This document shows positions 1 through 9,000 of a stretch of 15,000 nt of DNA, in pieces. The number at the start of each line of letters is the position of its first letter. The first letter of the stretch is position 1. Origin of the DNA: Glandiceps talaboti (lineage: Eukaryota; Hemichordata; Enteropneusta; Spengelidae); contig NC_135565.1 of NCBI RefSeq assembly GCF_964340395.1, positions 5,719,142 through 5,734,141 of the forward strand, written 5' to 3'. Made by a program: the position numbers and the translations under genes. The notes below the pieces were generated by a model. That model was not told the origin of the DNA and did no database searches. It was given only the letters and a program-made list of their open reading frames with translations.

Positions 1-818
1 ACTGCATTCCATAAAACTATCACAATGCACTTTATTCTAGTCTAGGATGATCATAATACAATTTATTACAAAACAATGACGTTCTATTAGTTTATGATAT
101 TCACCAAATACCGTGGCCGGTGAATGTTCCAGATAGTAAATCCTAGACTAGAATATTACCATCCTGGAATAGAATATTATAATTAGCTCACAAGTGACTG
201 TGATGCGCAACCAGACATGTCGGATTCCTTGTAGTCTAGCTCCCATACAGTATCGTTACAACCCTTTTAAAAAATATCTGGTTTGACGAAAAATAAAACA
301 ATAATTTCAAATAAATGAAAACTTGTTTGAATTAAATAATGTTAACATGGAATAAAAGTGTGGATTCTATCAAAAAACTACACCTAAATGGTTCAAATTA
401 GTTTGCAACTACAAAAAATGTAAAATGCAATAGCTAAAATAAAATAATACTTTTGGCCTGAACGGCTTGCCATAGCACACTGCGTTAAACACAGTCTAGC
501 GCGTAGCAAGACTACATTTTTCATTAATAATACTAATAATGTTTATTCACTCATTATAAATTATAACAATTAACCTTAAAATAGATACATATACAGCATA
601 CATGGCAAAAGGGATCCAGAAATAGCAAAGCTAGTCATGCTTCCTTAGTGACTAACAAACATACTGGTACTTGTAGGTGTATATACAACATTACAAATTT
701 CCATAGGAACTATCACAAGAAACATTTAAAAACAAAAACAAAAAACAAAAAAATGACAAATGACAAAACACAACAAACAATAGAACTGTAAAACTGACAC
801 ACAAAATTTACAGCCAAT
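1..818. other. Distal part of PTS intron 1, no gene seen
   Basis: AT-rich sequence without a supportable exon. It includes an inverted repeat at 34-48/140-154 and, near 223-252, a short stretch resembling the TTCCTTGTA-TCC-GC-T repeat found at about 1819-1850. From about 720 to 800 there is an A-rich run that is T-rich on the minus strand, just past the end of the LINE relic, and may be its 3' untranslated tail. Confidence 0.4.
34..154. repeat. Short inverted-repeat element
   Basis: ATTCTAGTCTAGGAT at 34-48 is matched exactly, in inverse orientation, at 140-154. The 15-bp arms enclose about 90 bp of AT-rich sequence. This is the form of a small MITE or foldback element, but no target duplication could be assigned with confidence. 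Confidence 0.5.
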
Positions 819-1734
819 TCACAAAAATAATATAAAGTTGTACATGACATTACAGTTATACATGTACATATTCTGAGAATAACAACTCTTAAACTGTATA
901 AAATTTGTGTGTAAACCAATAGACCAAATCTCAACATTCAGATTATTCCAGGTTTTGACACCAGAGTATGATATGGAAGATTGACCAAATGTTGTATGAT
1001 TATACTCTAGAAAAAGGTTACCACTATGTCTTTGTCTTGCATCATAGGGATGATCTATAAGAGTAAAGTAATCTGTAATAGAGTGTGTAGACTTGTGATA
1101 CATCAAATCATGTATAAAAGTGCTGACTGAAAATCTGTACAGTTTGAAAATATCTAGGATTTTCAGTTGCTTGAACAATGGGCCAGAATGGTCCCTATAC
1201 GAGCTAAACATCATTGATGGACTGCCATTTCTTGTGCTGTCAAAATAATACAATGTAAATGTGTAGACTATGCATTCCTGAAAACTTCTAGACCGTAGGT
1301 AAGATGAGACTGAATCAGTGAATAAAATATGAATACAAGAGAATCAAAGTGTCTATTGGTAAAAAATATCTTAGTTTGAATAGCATACCACACATCATCT
1401 TGACCTTGTTATGGACATGTGCTATCTGATTAGTCCATAACATTGATAAAAGTTGTATTTTAGCATACATAAAAAGATTAGGGATGATAATCACGAGTCT
1501 GGCAGCGAGACTAGTTACGCTGTGGCTATTGCCATTGACATTCAACTCAAGATTTTCTGTGAATATAGAAACACTATGTTGTTTACCAATTAAATTATTT
1601 ATGACATTCCACATTTTTCTTGTGTTTGTTTTTGCACTGTGACCTGTTATAAATGGTGATCTTTGATCGTCATATGAATCATGTAATAGCTCATCGAATA
1701 AAAAAAGGTTACAACGCTTCCAAAAGATACACAA
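819..1734 (-). mobile_element. LINE (CR1/Rex/jockey-like) relic, internally deleted
   Basis: Minus-strand reading, in pieces: 1315-1734 contains RKMWNVINNLIGK, typical of the region just before the reverse transcriptase core. After a break it continues with a thumb-region-like end (LFKLRYFLPIDTLILLYSYF). 819-1253 then gives the C-terminal tail of such proteins (FKQLKILDIFKLYRFSV, then YSGVKTWNNLNVEIWS before the stop). The catalytic part of the enzyme is missing between the two pieces of the first segment, and there are stops between the segments, so the copy is dead. It lies in PTS intron 1 in the same orientation as the gene. The clade is not resolved. Confidence 0.72.
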
Positions 1735-1826
1735 CTGATGAAATATCAGAGCAGCTCAACTTAACCCAAGTTAACGTCCACTCATTGTGGTTTAGTACCA
1801 CAGTTGGCATCCAACTAGATTCCTTG

Positions 1827-2376
1827 TAATCCTGCTTGCACACGGAGTAAGTCGTCCGGAAGCTGGACAATTGGACCCCGCGTCAATTGGACCTCAGACC
1901 ACTAAAAATGGTCAGTGGTCTGAGATTGGACCCAAGTCAATTGGACCCTCCACCATCGCCCTGTTATAAGCAACATGTTTTACAATTACACATTTTGTTA
2001 TTACTAGAAAATATGGGGGCAATTATTAGTTAGATCGTAGTATCGACACGGCAAAGTACGACTTCGCAGGCACAGGCAATGCACTGGCGAGACGTGATCT
2101 GCATCTAATCAACTGCAGCCGGATTCACATTATATACACATTAAATCCAGTCAATTTCATCTGATTTTCCGTGACTTTGTCAACAAGTAATAAAATCGAA
2201 AAGTTAACGTTGATCAGGCTGTTTGCGTAAAGTTACACATTGACTTGAGCCAGGGTCCAAATTGATCGACGTGGGTCCAATCGACTTGGCTTGGGTCCAA
2301 TTGATGCGGGGTCCAATTGATTTAAACTCCGGCAGACTATCTAGATAGACACTAGTCCTGCTTGCATACGGAGTAA
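1827..2376. repeat. Direct repeats bracketing a foldback element
   Basis: TAATCCTGCTTGCACACGGA at 1827-1846, continuing to 1850, recurs at 2353-2376 with two differences in 24 bp. Between them lies the inverted-repeat element of 1868-2319. The arrangement suggests that a foldback element went into an older repeat, or that two copies of that repeat flank it. The block is GC-richer than its surroundings. Confidence 0.55.
1868..2319. mobile_element. Foldback/MITE-like element with CAATTGGACCC repeats
   Basis: The 26 bases at 1868-1893 (CAATTGGACCCCGCGTCAAT...) are matched by the inverse of 2294-2319 with one difference. The motif (T)CAATTGGACCC recurs several times in one orientation near the left end (1868-1950) and in the other near the right end (2250-2320). 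Inverted ends with iterated subterminal motifs are typical of non-autonomous DNA transposons. No transposase reading frame is present. An internal hairpin of 11-bp arms lies at 1893-1903/1914-1924. Confidence 0.6.
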
Positions 2377-2440
2377 TCCGGGACTCGATTCTGACAATTA
2401 TCCCTCCCTTCTCCCGGGAACCGTCTACAAGCAGGACTAG
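2352..2440. repeat. Small foldback repeat
   Basis: CTAGTCCTGCTTGCATACGG at 2352-2371 pairs with 2421-2440 with two mismatches in 20. The middle contains TCCCTCCCTTCTCCCGGGA. The left arm is the same sequence that occurs as a direct repeat at 1827-1850, so this repeat family has copies in both orientations here. Confidence 0.5.
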
Positions 2441-2567
2441 ATAGACCCGGCCCGCGCGCGTGTGCACCGCCTGCAAGCTAGGACGAGAAGTATCATAATC
2501 TATGCAATATGTGAAAACGAATAGACACTTATTTACCAAACAAATATATTGTTTAAGTATAGATTAC

Positions 2568-2647
2568 CTATGAAGGCGATGAGCGGCACTGAACGTTTCT
2601 GATCTGCTAACGTAGACCACACGATCTCGCTGGAAAGTCACCGCCAT
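2568..2647 (-). CDS. PTS: 6-pyruvoyl-tetrahydropterin synthase, first coding exon (partial gene)
   Basis: The exon starts at ATG (2647) with an in-frame TAG upstream and ends at a donor AG|GTAATC (2568). It encodes 26 residues, MAVTFQRDRVVYVSRSETFS then AAHRLH, plus two bases (AG) of a codon that would be Ser or Arg. The block (S/R)xETFSAxHRLHS is the N-terminal signature of animal 6-pyruvoyl-tetrahydropterin synthase, including the first His ligand of the catalytic zinc (His23 here). The exon also ends at the point where human PTS exon 1 ends. The enzyme converts 7,8-dihydroneopterin triphosphate to 6-pyruvoyl-tetrahydropterin in tetrahydrobiopterin synthesis. Later exons are not in the window, so intron 1 is longer than 2.5 kb. 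Confidence 0.85.
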
Positions 2648-3300
2648 ATTAATTATTATGGTTAACTAACTTGACCTATGACATTCGAACGCGATAAACA
2701 TCCACAAATTAGTAATCTGTCGATCGTCCAATTCTAAACGTTTTAAGTCACCAAATATTTAATTCTTAACCGCATATAATGTTATGAAAATAATAAAGAG
2801 AAAACACCAAGGAAATAAAAAAAACATTAATTACACATAATTCCAAATACCATAGTTATAAATAATTATCGTTCGAATTTGTAGTACATAGATAAGCTAT
2901 TGTAGACAAATGAACATCGCCGGTGTATATAATAACCGGGCTTTCACCAAAACAAGAACAGATGTATGCACTGTACAATATTTTACCCACAACTCTCTCT
3001 GATTTGTACTGATGGACATCATCTCCTTGAAGTCAGACAGATCTCACCAGTGTACAGGGTTTTGTTAGAATATTTTTGCCATTTTCAAAACGTAGAATTG
3101 CCACTGATGAGTTTCTGAATACGTATACATCGTTTCATTGGTTCTGGTATCAATGATTTATTGTAGGAGTAGCAATTTTAGGAATTTGTCAACAGATTTT
3201 CTTAAAAGACATGAAGAATATTTGCACCTGTTATGACTTTGCCAAAGATATAGATATATTTGAATAGGTATGACAAAAGAAATTTACATACTAAAACTCA
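2648..3300. other. Intergenic stretch between the DUF4211 gene end and PTS
   Basis: This holds the PTS 5' leader and promoter region on the minus strand, and towards 3300 the probable 3' untranslated part of the DUF4211 gene. No clear TATA box sits at the usual distance from the PTS start. Apart from the AATAAA at 3157-3162, I see no open reading frame or repeat of note. Confidence 0.5.
3157..3162 (-). promoter_or_regulatory. Possible polyadenylation signal AATAAA
   Basis: On the minus strand the hexamer AATAAA lies about 140 bases after the stop of the 3301-3528 reading frame and about 510 bases before the PTS start codon. Position and strand suit the 3' end of the DUF4211 gene. The hexamer is common by chance in AT-rich DNA, so this depends on the last exon being correct. 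Confidence 0.35.
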
Positions 3301-3528
3301 TCATACACACTGTCTACCCAAGATCGGACGACGGACAGTTAGGGACAGTGGTAACTTTGGTAAGTCATTTGACCAGTCCCAGCGTATGTTCTCCTCACAC
3401 AAATCCATCAAACTACAAACAAGCTGTGGGAGATCAATATTAAAAAACAACAGGGAAATGCTGTCTATAAAAGTATTTTTTGAGGCCATCCATGAGATCA
3501 TAGCAGAATGTTCACAGTTGTCCAAATA
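3301..3528 (-). CDS. Candidate last exon of the DUF4211 gene, or an unrelated ORF
   Basis: This minus-strand stretch is open for 75 codons to a TGA at 3301-3303. A possible acceptor (aaaccag, poor pyrimidine tract) at 3529 gives phase 0, which fits exon 8. It would encode YLDNCEHSAMISWMASKNTF and continue through LPQLVCSLMDLCEENIRWDW to a basic end (LTVRRPILGRQCV). An AATAAA on the same strand at 3157-3162 could serve as its polyadenylation signal. The tail is longer than in CCDC82 and shows no clear similarity. The plus strand is also open over the same bases. Two shorter alternatives exist in intron 8 (4291-4326 and 4614-4662). Confidence 0.4.
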   Translation of the reverse strand, partial: YLDNCEHSAMISWMASKNTFIDSISLLFFNIDLPQLVCSLMDLCEENIRWDWSNDLPKLPLSLTVRRPILGRQCV

Positions 3529-3700
3529 CTGGTTTCTACTGTTGTTGTTATTGCTGTCAGCATGTTACAAAGACAATAAAGTGTTAACAAAAGATCATTT
3601 TTTTCAATACACACTGGCCTTGTATTCATTGTACTATACTACTACATATTGATTAGGCTGGCTGAACTATCAATTTTGGCCACTTTAGTTTGAAGGGAAT

Positions 3701-3717
3701 GGGGGGGGGGGGGGGGG
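3701..3717 (+). repeat. Homopolymer tract G17
   Basis: Seventeen consecutive G, followed by TCT. A second G17 tract also followed by TCT lies at 13666-13682. Confidence 0.9.
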
Positions 3718-3802
3718 TCTGAGGTCTATTAAAACATTTATTTAATTTTTGTTTCCTATATTGAAATATTAATTTCACCCCTAACATGGATAACCAGAGC
3801 AC

Positions 3803-3889
3803 AAAACACACACACACACACACACACACAAATATAAATTAAACATTTGTTCAACACAATGGTTTATCAACACAGGAAAATTTCCATTG

Positions 3890-3963
<74 letters not shown>

Positions 3964-3977
3964 GTGTGTGTGCGTGT
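3803..3977. repeat. Opposed (CA)n and (TG)n microsatellites
   Basis: A (CA)n run at about 3803-3830 is followed, after about 62 bp, by a long (TG)n run at about 3893-3977 interrupted by TATG units. The two runs are reverse complements, so a single strand of this region could fold into a long hairpin. Both tracts can also adopt Z-DNA. Confidence 0.85.
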
Positions 3978-4750
3978 TTAACTTGGATTATAGCATCTCA
4001 TAAGGATTATCATTGTTATTCTATACATATAACTTCAGCTAACAGCTTTCAAATTATAGTCATTATAATGTAACTTTTATTTCCTTACTGAGTAAATTGA
4101 TATATGTAAATAACATTAAACTTGTACCGAGATTAAAACTGATACAGAAAATAAAGCACACCCCATACCTACATGCAACTATTTTTTTTCTGAAACAGAA
4201 ACAATTCTTATTTTAGCCTAATGTCTGCTATTTTGGCTGTCCAAATTGTCTTGGTCTACAGGCTTCTTTGAAAAATAGATGATACTTAATCTAAGACGTT
4301 ATTCCGCTATACATTTCTTCATTTAGCTGAGCAAAATACTCATGACCAATGGGGTCTTATCACAACAAGCCTGGGTCAATGTCATTAACGTTTGTTGATT
4401 GTACTGTATACTCTTCTGACACTTATTAATGGTAAGAGGCTAGAGTATTAAAATAACTGCACTTTCAGATGATGACACAGGAGTAACTGATTAGTAATAT
4501 GACGGTGCATAATTTTTTCCATCAGTAGTATATTTACATGCACGGTCCATAATATGCTCCAAATGTGAAAACACCTGTAAAATAAAAGAATGTACAGTTA
4601 ACATTTTGTCTACCTGCTTTCCATGGCTTTGAATCTTTCCTTATGACTATCTCATTGAGGTCCTGAGATGAAATTTCAAATTCAAATGAAATGTTATAAT
4701 GAATATTATTAAAGGAGTTTTCGTCAGAGCTTGCAAATGCTACAAATGCT

Positions 4751-5267
4751 TGTGTCTACAGAGCAGACACTGTGTAAGGGATATTTGTGTGTTATCTTTA
4801 TTGTGTCTGCAGAGCAGACACTGTGGAAGGGATGTTTGTCTGTTATCTTTATTGTGTCTGCAGAGCAGACACTGTGTAAGGGATGTTTGTGTGTTATCTT
4901 TATTGTGTCTACAGAGCAGACACTGTGTAAGGGATGTTTGTGTGTTATCTTTATTGTGTTTCCAGAGCAGACACTATGTAAGGGATGTTTGTGTGTTATC
5001 TTTATTGTGTCTACAGAGCAGACACTGTGTAAGTGATGTTTGTGTGTTATCTTTATTGTGTCTACAGAGCAGACACTGTGTAAGGGATGTTTGTGTGTTA
5101 TCTTTATTGTGTCTCCAGAGCAGACACTGTGTACAGGATGTTTGTGTGTTATCTTTATTGTGTCTACAGAGCAGACACTGTGTAAGGGATTTTGTGTGTT
5201 ATCTTTATTGTGTCTACAGAGCAGACACCGTGTACAGGATGTTTGTGTATTATCTTTATTGTGTCTA
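4751..5267. repeat. 51-bp minisatellite, about 10 copies
   Basis: The unit is about TACAGAGCAGACACTGTGTA followed by AGGGATGTTTGTGTGTTATC and TTTATTGTGTC. The GAGCAG landmarks fall at 4761, 4812, 4863 and 4914, then continue at 51-bp spacing, with a slightly shortened unit near 5169-5217. Since 51 is a multiple of three, frames stay open and make repetitive pseudo-peptides; these are not taken as genes. On the plus strand each unit carries an acceptor-like TTTATTGTGTCTACAG and a donor-like TGTGTAAGG. Confidence 0.93.
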
Positions 5268-5362
5268 TCTCAACATGAAACCTTGCAATCAGTCTCACTG
5301 ATCTTGATAATCGTTAATAGCAGATTTGCAAGCTAAGACGAAATCTCCGGTACAGACTACAT

Positions 5363-5460
5363 GATCACTTATTACTTTCATTATTGTTTGCATATATCAG
5401 TAGACAACAGTGCAACACAGAAAACATTATTGCATACCTATATGCAAATGAACTATCAAT
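5363..5460 (+). repeat. Dispersed repeat, copy 1 (see 6512-6595)
   Basis: The stretch with TTGCATATAT, CAGTGCAACACAG, ATTGCATACCTATATGCAAA and TGAAC is matched in order and orientation at 6512-6595 (TTGCATATAT, CAGCACAGCACA, ATTGTATGCCTGTATACAAA, TGAAC). The two copies are diverged. The family is not recognised. Confidence 0.55.
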
Positions 5461-5640
5461 TGCTCTATGTACACCAAATTATACACCAGTATATAATTTT
5501 TTTTTTAAATAAAAGAACTCCATGTGTGAATGCTGGTGTGGATGCTTGAGGTATTTGCACTCATGCTTGCATTCTTTATTAGATATATAGATTACTCGCT
5601 TTTACCTGGCTAGCAACACACACCTCTACATTGCTCTATT

Positions 5641-5685
5641 CCTGAAGAATGCTTTCTGTGTAAAGCCGAAGCGTTGAATAAAAGT
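5641..5685 (+). mobile_element. Possible retroelement 3' tail
   Basis: CCTGAAGAATGCTTTCTGTG followed by TAAAGCCGAAGCGTTGAATAAA resembles the short hairpin-plus-GAAACGTTGAATAAA ending common at the 3' ends of animal Penelope-like and some other retroelements. Here it has GAAGCGTT instead. No reverse transcriptase remnant could be read upstream, so only a truncated end would be present. This is recognition by motif only. Confidence 0.35.
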
Positions 5686-5948
5686 TTCTACTTAATCCTT
5701 CGTGAAACCTGTGTCTTGTTCATTATTTAACTTGCTACTTTCCTCAAGACTTGGCTTTTCACAGTGTACACATCACTCTGTAGTTGGACTGATCTTAGCT
5801 CCATAGCGTAAAATTCTTTCTTGCACTACTTTTGCCACTTTCATCATGCATGGACGGAGAGTACACTGCACACACTTGTGCAAATACCCAAAGTGTGCTA
5901 CACTGGCACTCAAACTTCATGCCATTCTGTCATACATGTAAAACTTAC

Positions 5949-6035
5949 CGAATCAATCCAGGATTTATCTTCTAGGACTACACTGATTAAGTCCTCATCT
6001 CTCATTTTAGGCCTTACCAAGCTATGGAATTCTAC
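5949..6035 (-). CDS. DUF4211 gene, exon 8
   Basis: The acceptor is tgtactttttag and the donor is TCG|GTAAGT. Encodes 29 residues in phase 0: VEFHSLVRPKMRDEDLISVV and LEDKSWIDS. It corresponds to the last DUF4211 helix, where CCDC82 has V..TVERIFRRSKENGWI. The plus strand here also reads open, but that reading has no family support. The protein should end within a few tens of residues if its tail is as short as in CCDC82. Confidence 0.8.
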
Positions 6036-9000
6036 CTAAAAAGTACAAAATTAGTGAAGTCACATAAAATCATGTTCGTGCTAAGTGATATATAAATGAA
6101 ATTATAAACATGTATTATTAGGATGGCAATTCTATGTCGTTCATTGTAACACCTTTAAAATGATGGGTAGGTCTGTCGGTTAAAAGTAAAAAAAAAAGTA
6201 AGTTTATTTGTACATGTTGGTGACACTTTCAATTTTTAATCATACACTAACAGTCTGTATAACTTTGAAATAACAGAAAAAACTTGGAACCATTCATTTT
6301 AAAGTCCCAAATTTCAGCAACGAATAAAATAATTTTCATTCAGATACATTACATGCTTGCAAGGTGGCCAGTGAAAATCAATGACATTGTGATTTGTGTT
6401 AAATCCTGCTAGATTGAAGAAATATAGTGTCTGGTAGGTCATTAGAAACATTGATTTAACCACAGATAATCGATTTAACTAAAACTACCCTGTACAGTGT
6501 ACCTGTATATCAGTGATTACTTGCATATATTTACACTACAGCACAGCACAATACCAAAACCATAATTGTATGCCTGTATACAAATGAACAGTTGGTATTT
6601 TTAAGTATTTTAAAGTATAGCCATATGGATGAGGATTGGGTATTTATTTTGGATTTTTTAAATTTGTAAAACAATTTCATTGGGGCTTCCTACTTGAAAA
6701 ACCAACAATAAACAACAAGTCTGTGTTTTAAACTCATTACATTGTAAAAAGCTAAATAATGTGTAAAAGGTTTGTAATGGCGTCCAGATGTGACCTTATC
6801 AAAAGAGTTGTGTAAGGGATGCATATGATCATTTACAATGAATATTAATGAGATTATTTATGAATATTAATGAGATCATTTATGAATATTCATAAATGAT
6901 CTCATTAATAATCATAATTGTCTGCCACTGGTTAGAAACACTTATACCCTGGGCTTATTTGAATATTAGAAGTCATATTATCATCATGCTTTTGTGTAGT
7001 GACTATTTCATTCAGCTTTCAGCCTTACGAAATAGTTGCTGCATAATAACCCTCGGGGAAATAGATGTCGAAAATGATACCCCAGTTACAGCAAGTACAG
7101 ATTGAATGATAACTAGTAACCATACCATGTGACGACACTCTTTGAAGGTAGCTAACTTGAAATGATGCAGCAAGTGATACAACGTAGATCTATCGGCACA
7201 GAAACGTCCAGCAATAAATTCCTGTTAGGTGCAACAATAGTCAGTGATCAGTAAAGACAAATCGAAGTAGGAGCTCTGCTGGGTTTGAATGAACACACAA
7301 ATCTATTTACTAAAGAAATGCAGCTGCATAATGTATATACCTGGTAATCAGTAAAGTGAAAGTCTGTAACCATGCATAAAGTATATACCTGGTAATCAGT
7401 AAAGTGAAAGTCTGTAACCATGCATAAAGTATATACCTGGTAATCAGTAAAGTGAAAGTCTGTAACCATGCATAATGTATATACCTGGTAATCAGTAAAG
7501 TGAAAGTCTGTAACCATGCATAATGTATATACCTGGTAATTAGTAAAGTGAAAGTCTGTAACCATGCATAATGTATATAACTGGTAATCAGTAAAGTGAA
7601 AGTCTGTAACCATGCATAATGTATATACCTGGTAATCTGTAAAGTGAATGTCTGTAACCATGCATAATGTATATACCTGGTAATCAGTAAAGTGAATGTC
7701 TGTAACCATGCATAATGTATATACCTGGTAATTAGTAAAGTGAAAGTCTGTAACCATGCATAATGTATATACCTGGTAATCAGTAAAGTGAATGTCTGTA
7801 ACCATGCATAAAGTATATACCTGGTAACCAGTAAAGTGAAAGTCTGTAACCATGCATAATGTGTATACCTGGTAATCAGTAAAGTGAAAGTCTGTAACCA
7901 TGCATAATGTGTATACCTGGTAATTAGTAAAGTGAATGTCTGTAACCATGCATAAAGTATATACCTGGTAACCAGTAAAGTGAAAGTCTGTAACCATGCA
8001 TAATGTGTATACCTGGTAATCAGTAAAGTGAAAGTCTGTAACCATGCATAATGTATATATCTGGTAATTAGTAAAGTGAAAGTCTGTAATCATGCATAAT
8101 GTATATATCTGGTAATTAGTAAAGTGAATGTCTGTAACCATGCATAAAGTCTCTATCTATTATGCTTGCAGTGTTAATGGGCAAAAAGTGAGTTTTTACA
8201 ACAAAAATGGCTGCAATTAAAAAAATGATTTGAAGGTCATGGAACAAAGATGTCTCTATCTATTATGCTTGCAGTGTTAATTGGCAAAGAGTGAATTTTT
8301 ACAACAAAAATGGCTGTCATTTGAAGGTCCTGGAACAAATTGATGTGCACATGCAGACTATCGCACCTGATATTTGGTGAAGGGTGTTACACAATGGACC
8401 AATGTAGTACCTCCATGGACTTTGTCCAGTCGGGCAAAAAAAATAAAAATTGAGAAAGCTACGGCAATTTTTACTGTTTTGACTCATATTTTGAGTGCCA
8501 TGGAAATGGTGATGTAAAAGTACCAGATTACAAATGCCATATTTCTGTTTGAATGTGTACAATCATAGACAGTGTACCACTGTGTACCACTGTCTATGGT
8601 ACAATTTGGCTTGTGTAAGGTATACATGTAATATCCAGAGTGGTTGTTCATTTCTTGCTGACACAAAACACAGAAAAATACTGCTGATAGCAATGTGCAC
8701 AACTGAAATCCAATGTCAGACATACACATGCAGTGACACACATGTACATACTAACAGACATTTCTCAATGGCTATAGCACTACTGGACCACAGTTCAGTT
8801 GTGCTAAAAAGTGCCTTTCTGTAAAAAAAAAAATTGCGATTTGAAAATACATACGGTAATAACACCAAATGCGTATTCAAGATATTGAAAACTCTTTCAC
8901 AGTATAACTCACCTTTCCATGCCTTGCTGGATAATAATCTAATTCTGAATCTGAATACAATTCTATATCTGATTCTGAATCTGATTCCGAGTTGTCACTG

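Larger units (their letters stand above)
3529..5948 (-). other. Intron 8 of the DUF4211 gene (if 3301-3528 is its last exon)
   Basis: This holds simple tracts (3701-3717, 3803-3977), the 51-bp minisatellite (4751-5267), one member of a dispersed repeat pair (about 5363-5460) and a retroelement-like tail (5641-5685). Two weak alternative exons on the minus strand lie at 4291-4326 (LNEEMYSGITS, stop) and 4614-4662 (DLNEIVIRKDSKPWKA). Otherwise I see no gene. Confidence 0.4.
6036..7125 (-). other. Intron 7 of the DUF4211 gene
   Basis: AT-rich intron between exons 7 and 8. It contains a dispersed-repeat fragment (6133-6224), the second copy of another repeat (6512-6595) and a perfect palindrome (6865-6910). 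No exon or RNA gene was recognised in it. Confidence 0.6.
7222..8912 (-). other. Intron 6 of the DUF4211 gene
   Basis: This contains the 48-bp minisatellite (7325-8148), a tandem duplication of about 100 bp (8149-8338) and a short hairpin (8564-8598). The remainder, about 8600-8900, has overlapping open frames on both strands with no family match or splice support, and I see no gene there. Confidence 0.6.

Noticed and set aside
2204-2539. 111-codon minus-strand frame
   Set aside because: It spans the foldback elements with their repeated CAATTGGACCC motifs and is intronic to PTS.
3260-3652. 130-codon plus-strand frame
   Set aside because: No family was recognised and it has a low-complexity Leu run. 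The opposite strand is an equal or better candidate for coding.
4699-5336. Cys-rich repetitive frames on the plus strand
   Set aside because: They come from the 51-bp minisatellite, open in several frames, with no start context, splice support or family.
5821-6039. Plus-strand frame ending LGLTKLWNST, like a LINE C-terminus
   Set aside because: Only a few residues match, and the minus strand here is exon 8 with good splice sites and family match.
7248-8141. 297-codon open frame on the minus strand with 16-residue repeats
   Set aside because: It is the translation of the 48-bp minisatellite (a multiple of three) within intron 6, lying between two good DUF4211 exons.
4751-8148. CRISPR-like arrays
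   Set aside because: The repeats are head-to-tail without unique spacers, and the context is an intron-rich animal gene.
8484-8824. Overlapping frames on both strands in intron 6
   Set aside because: There is no family match, no convincing splice borders and no consistent coding character.
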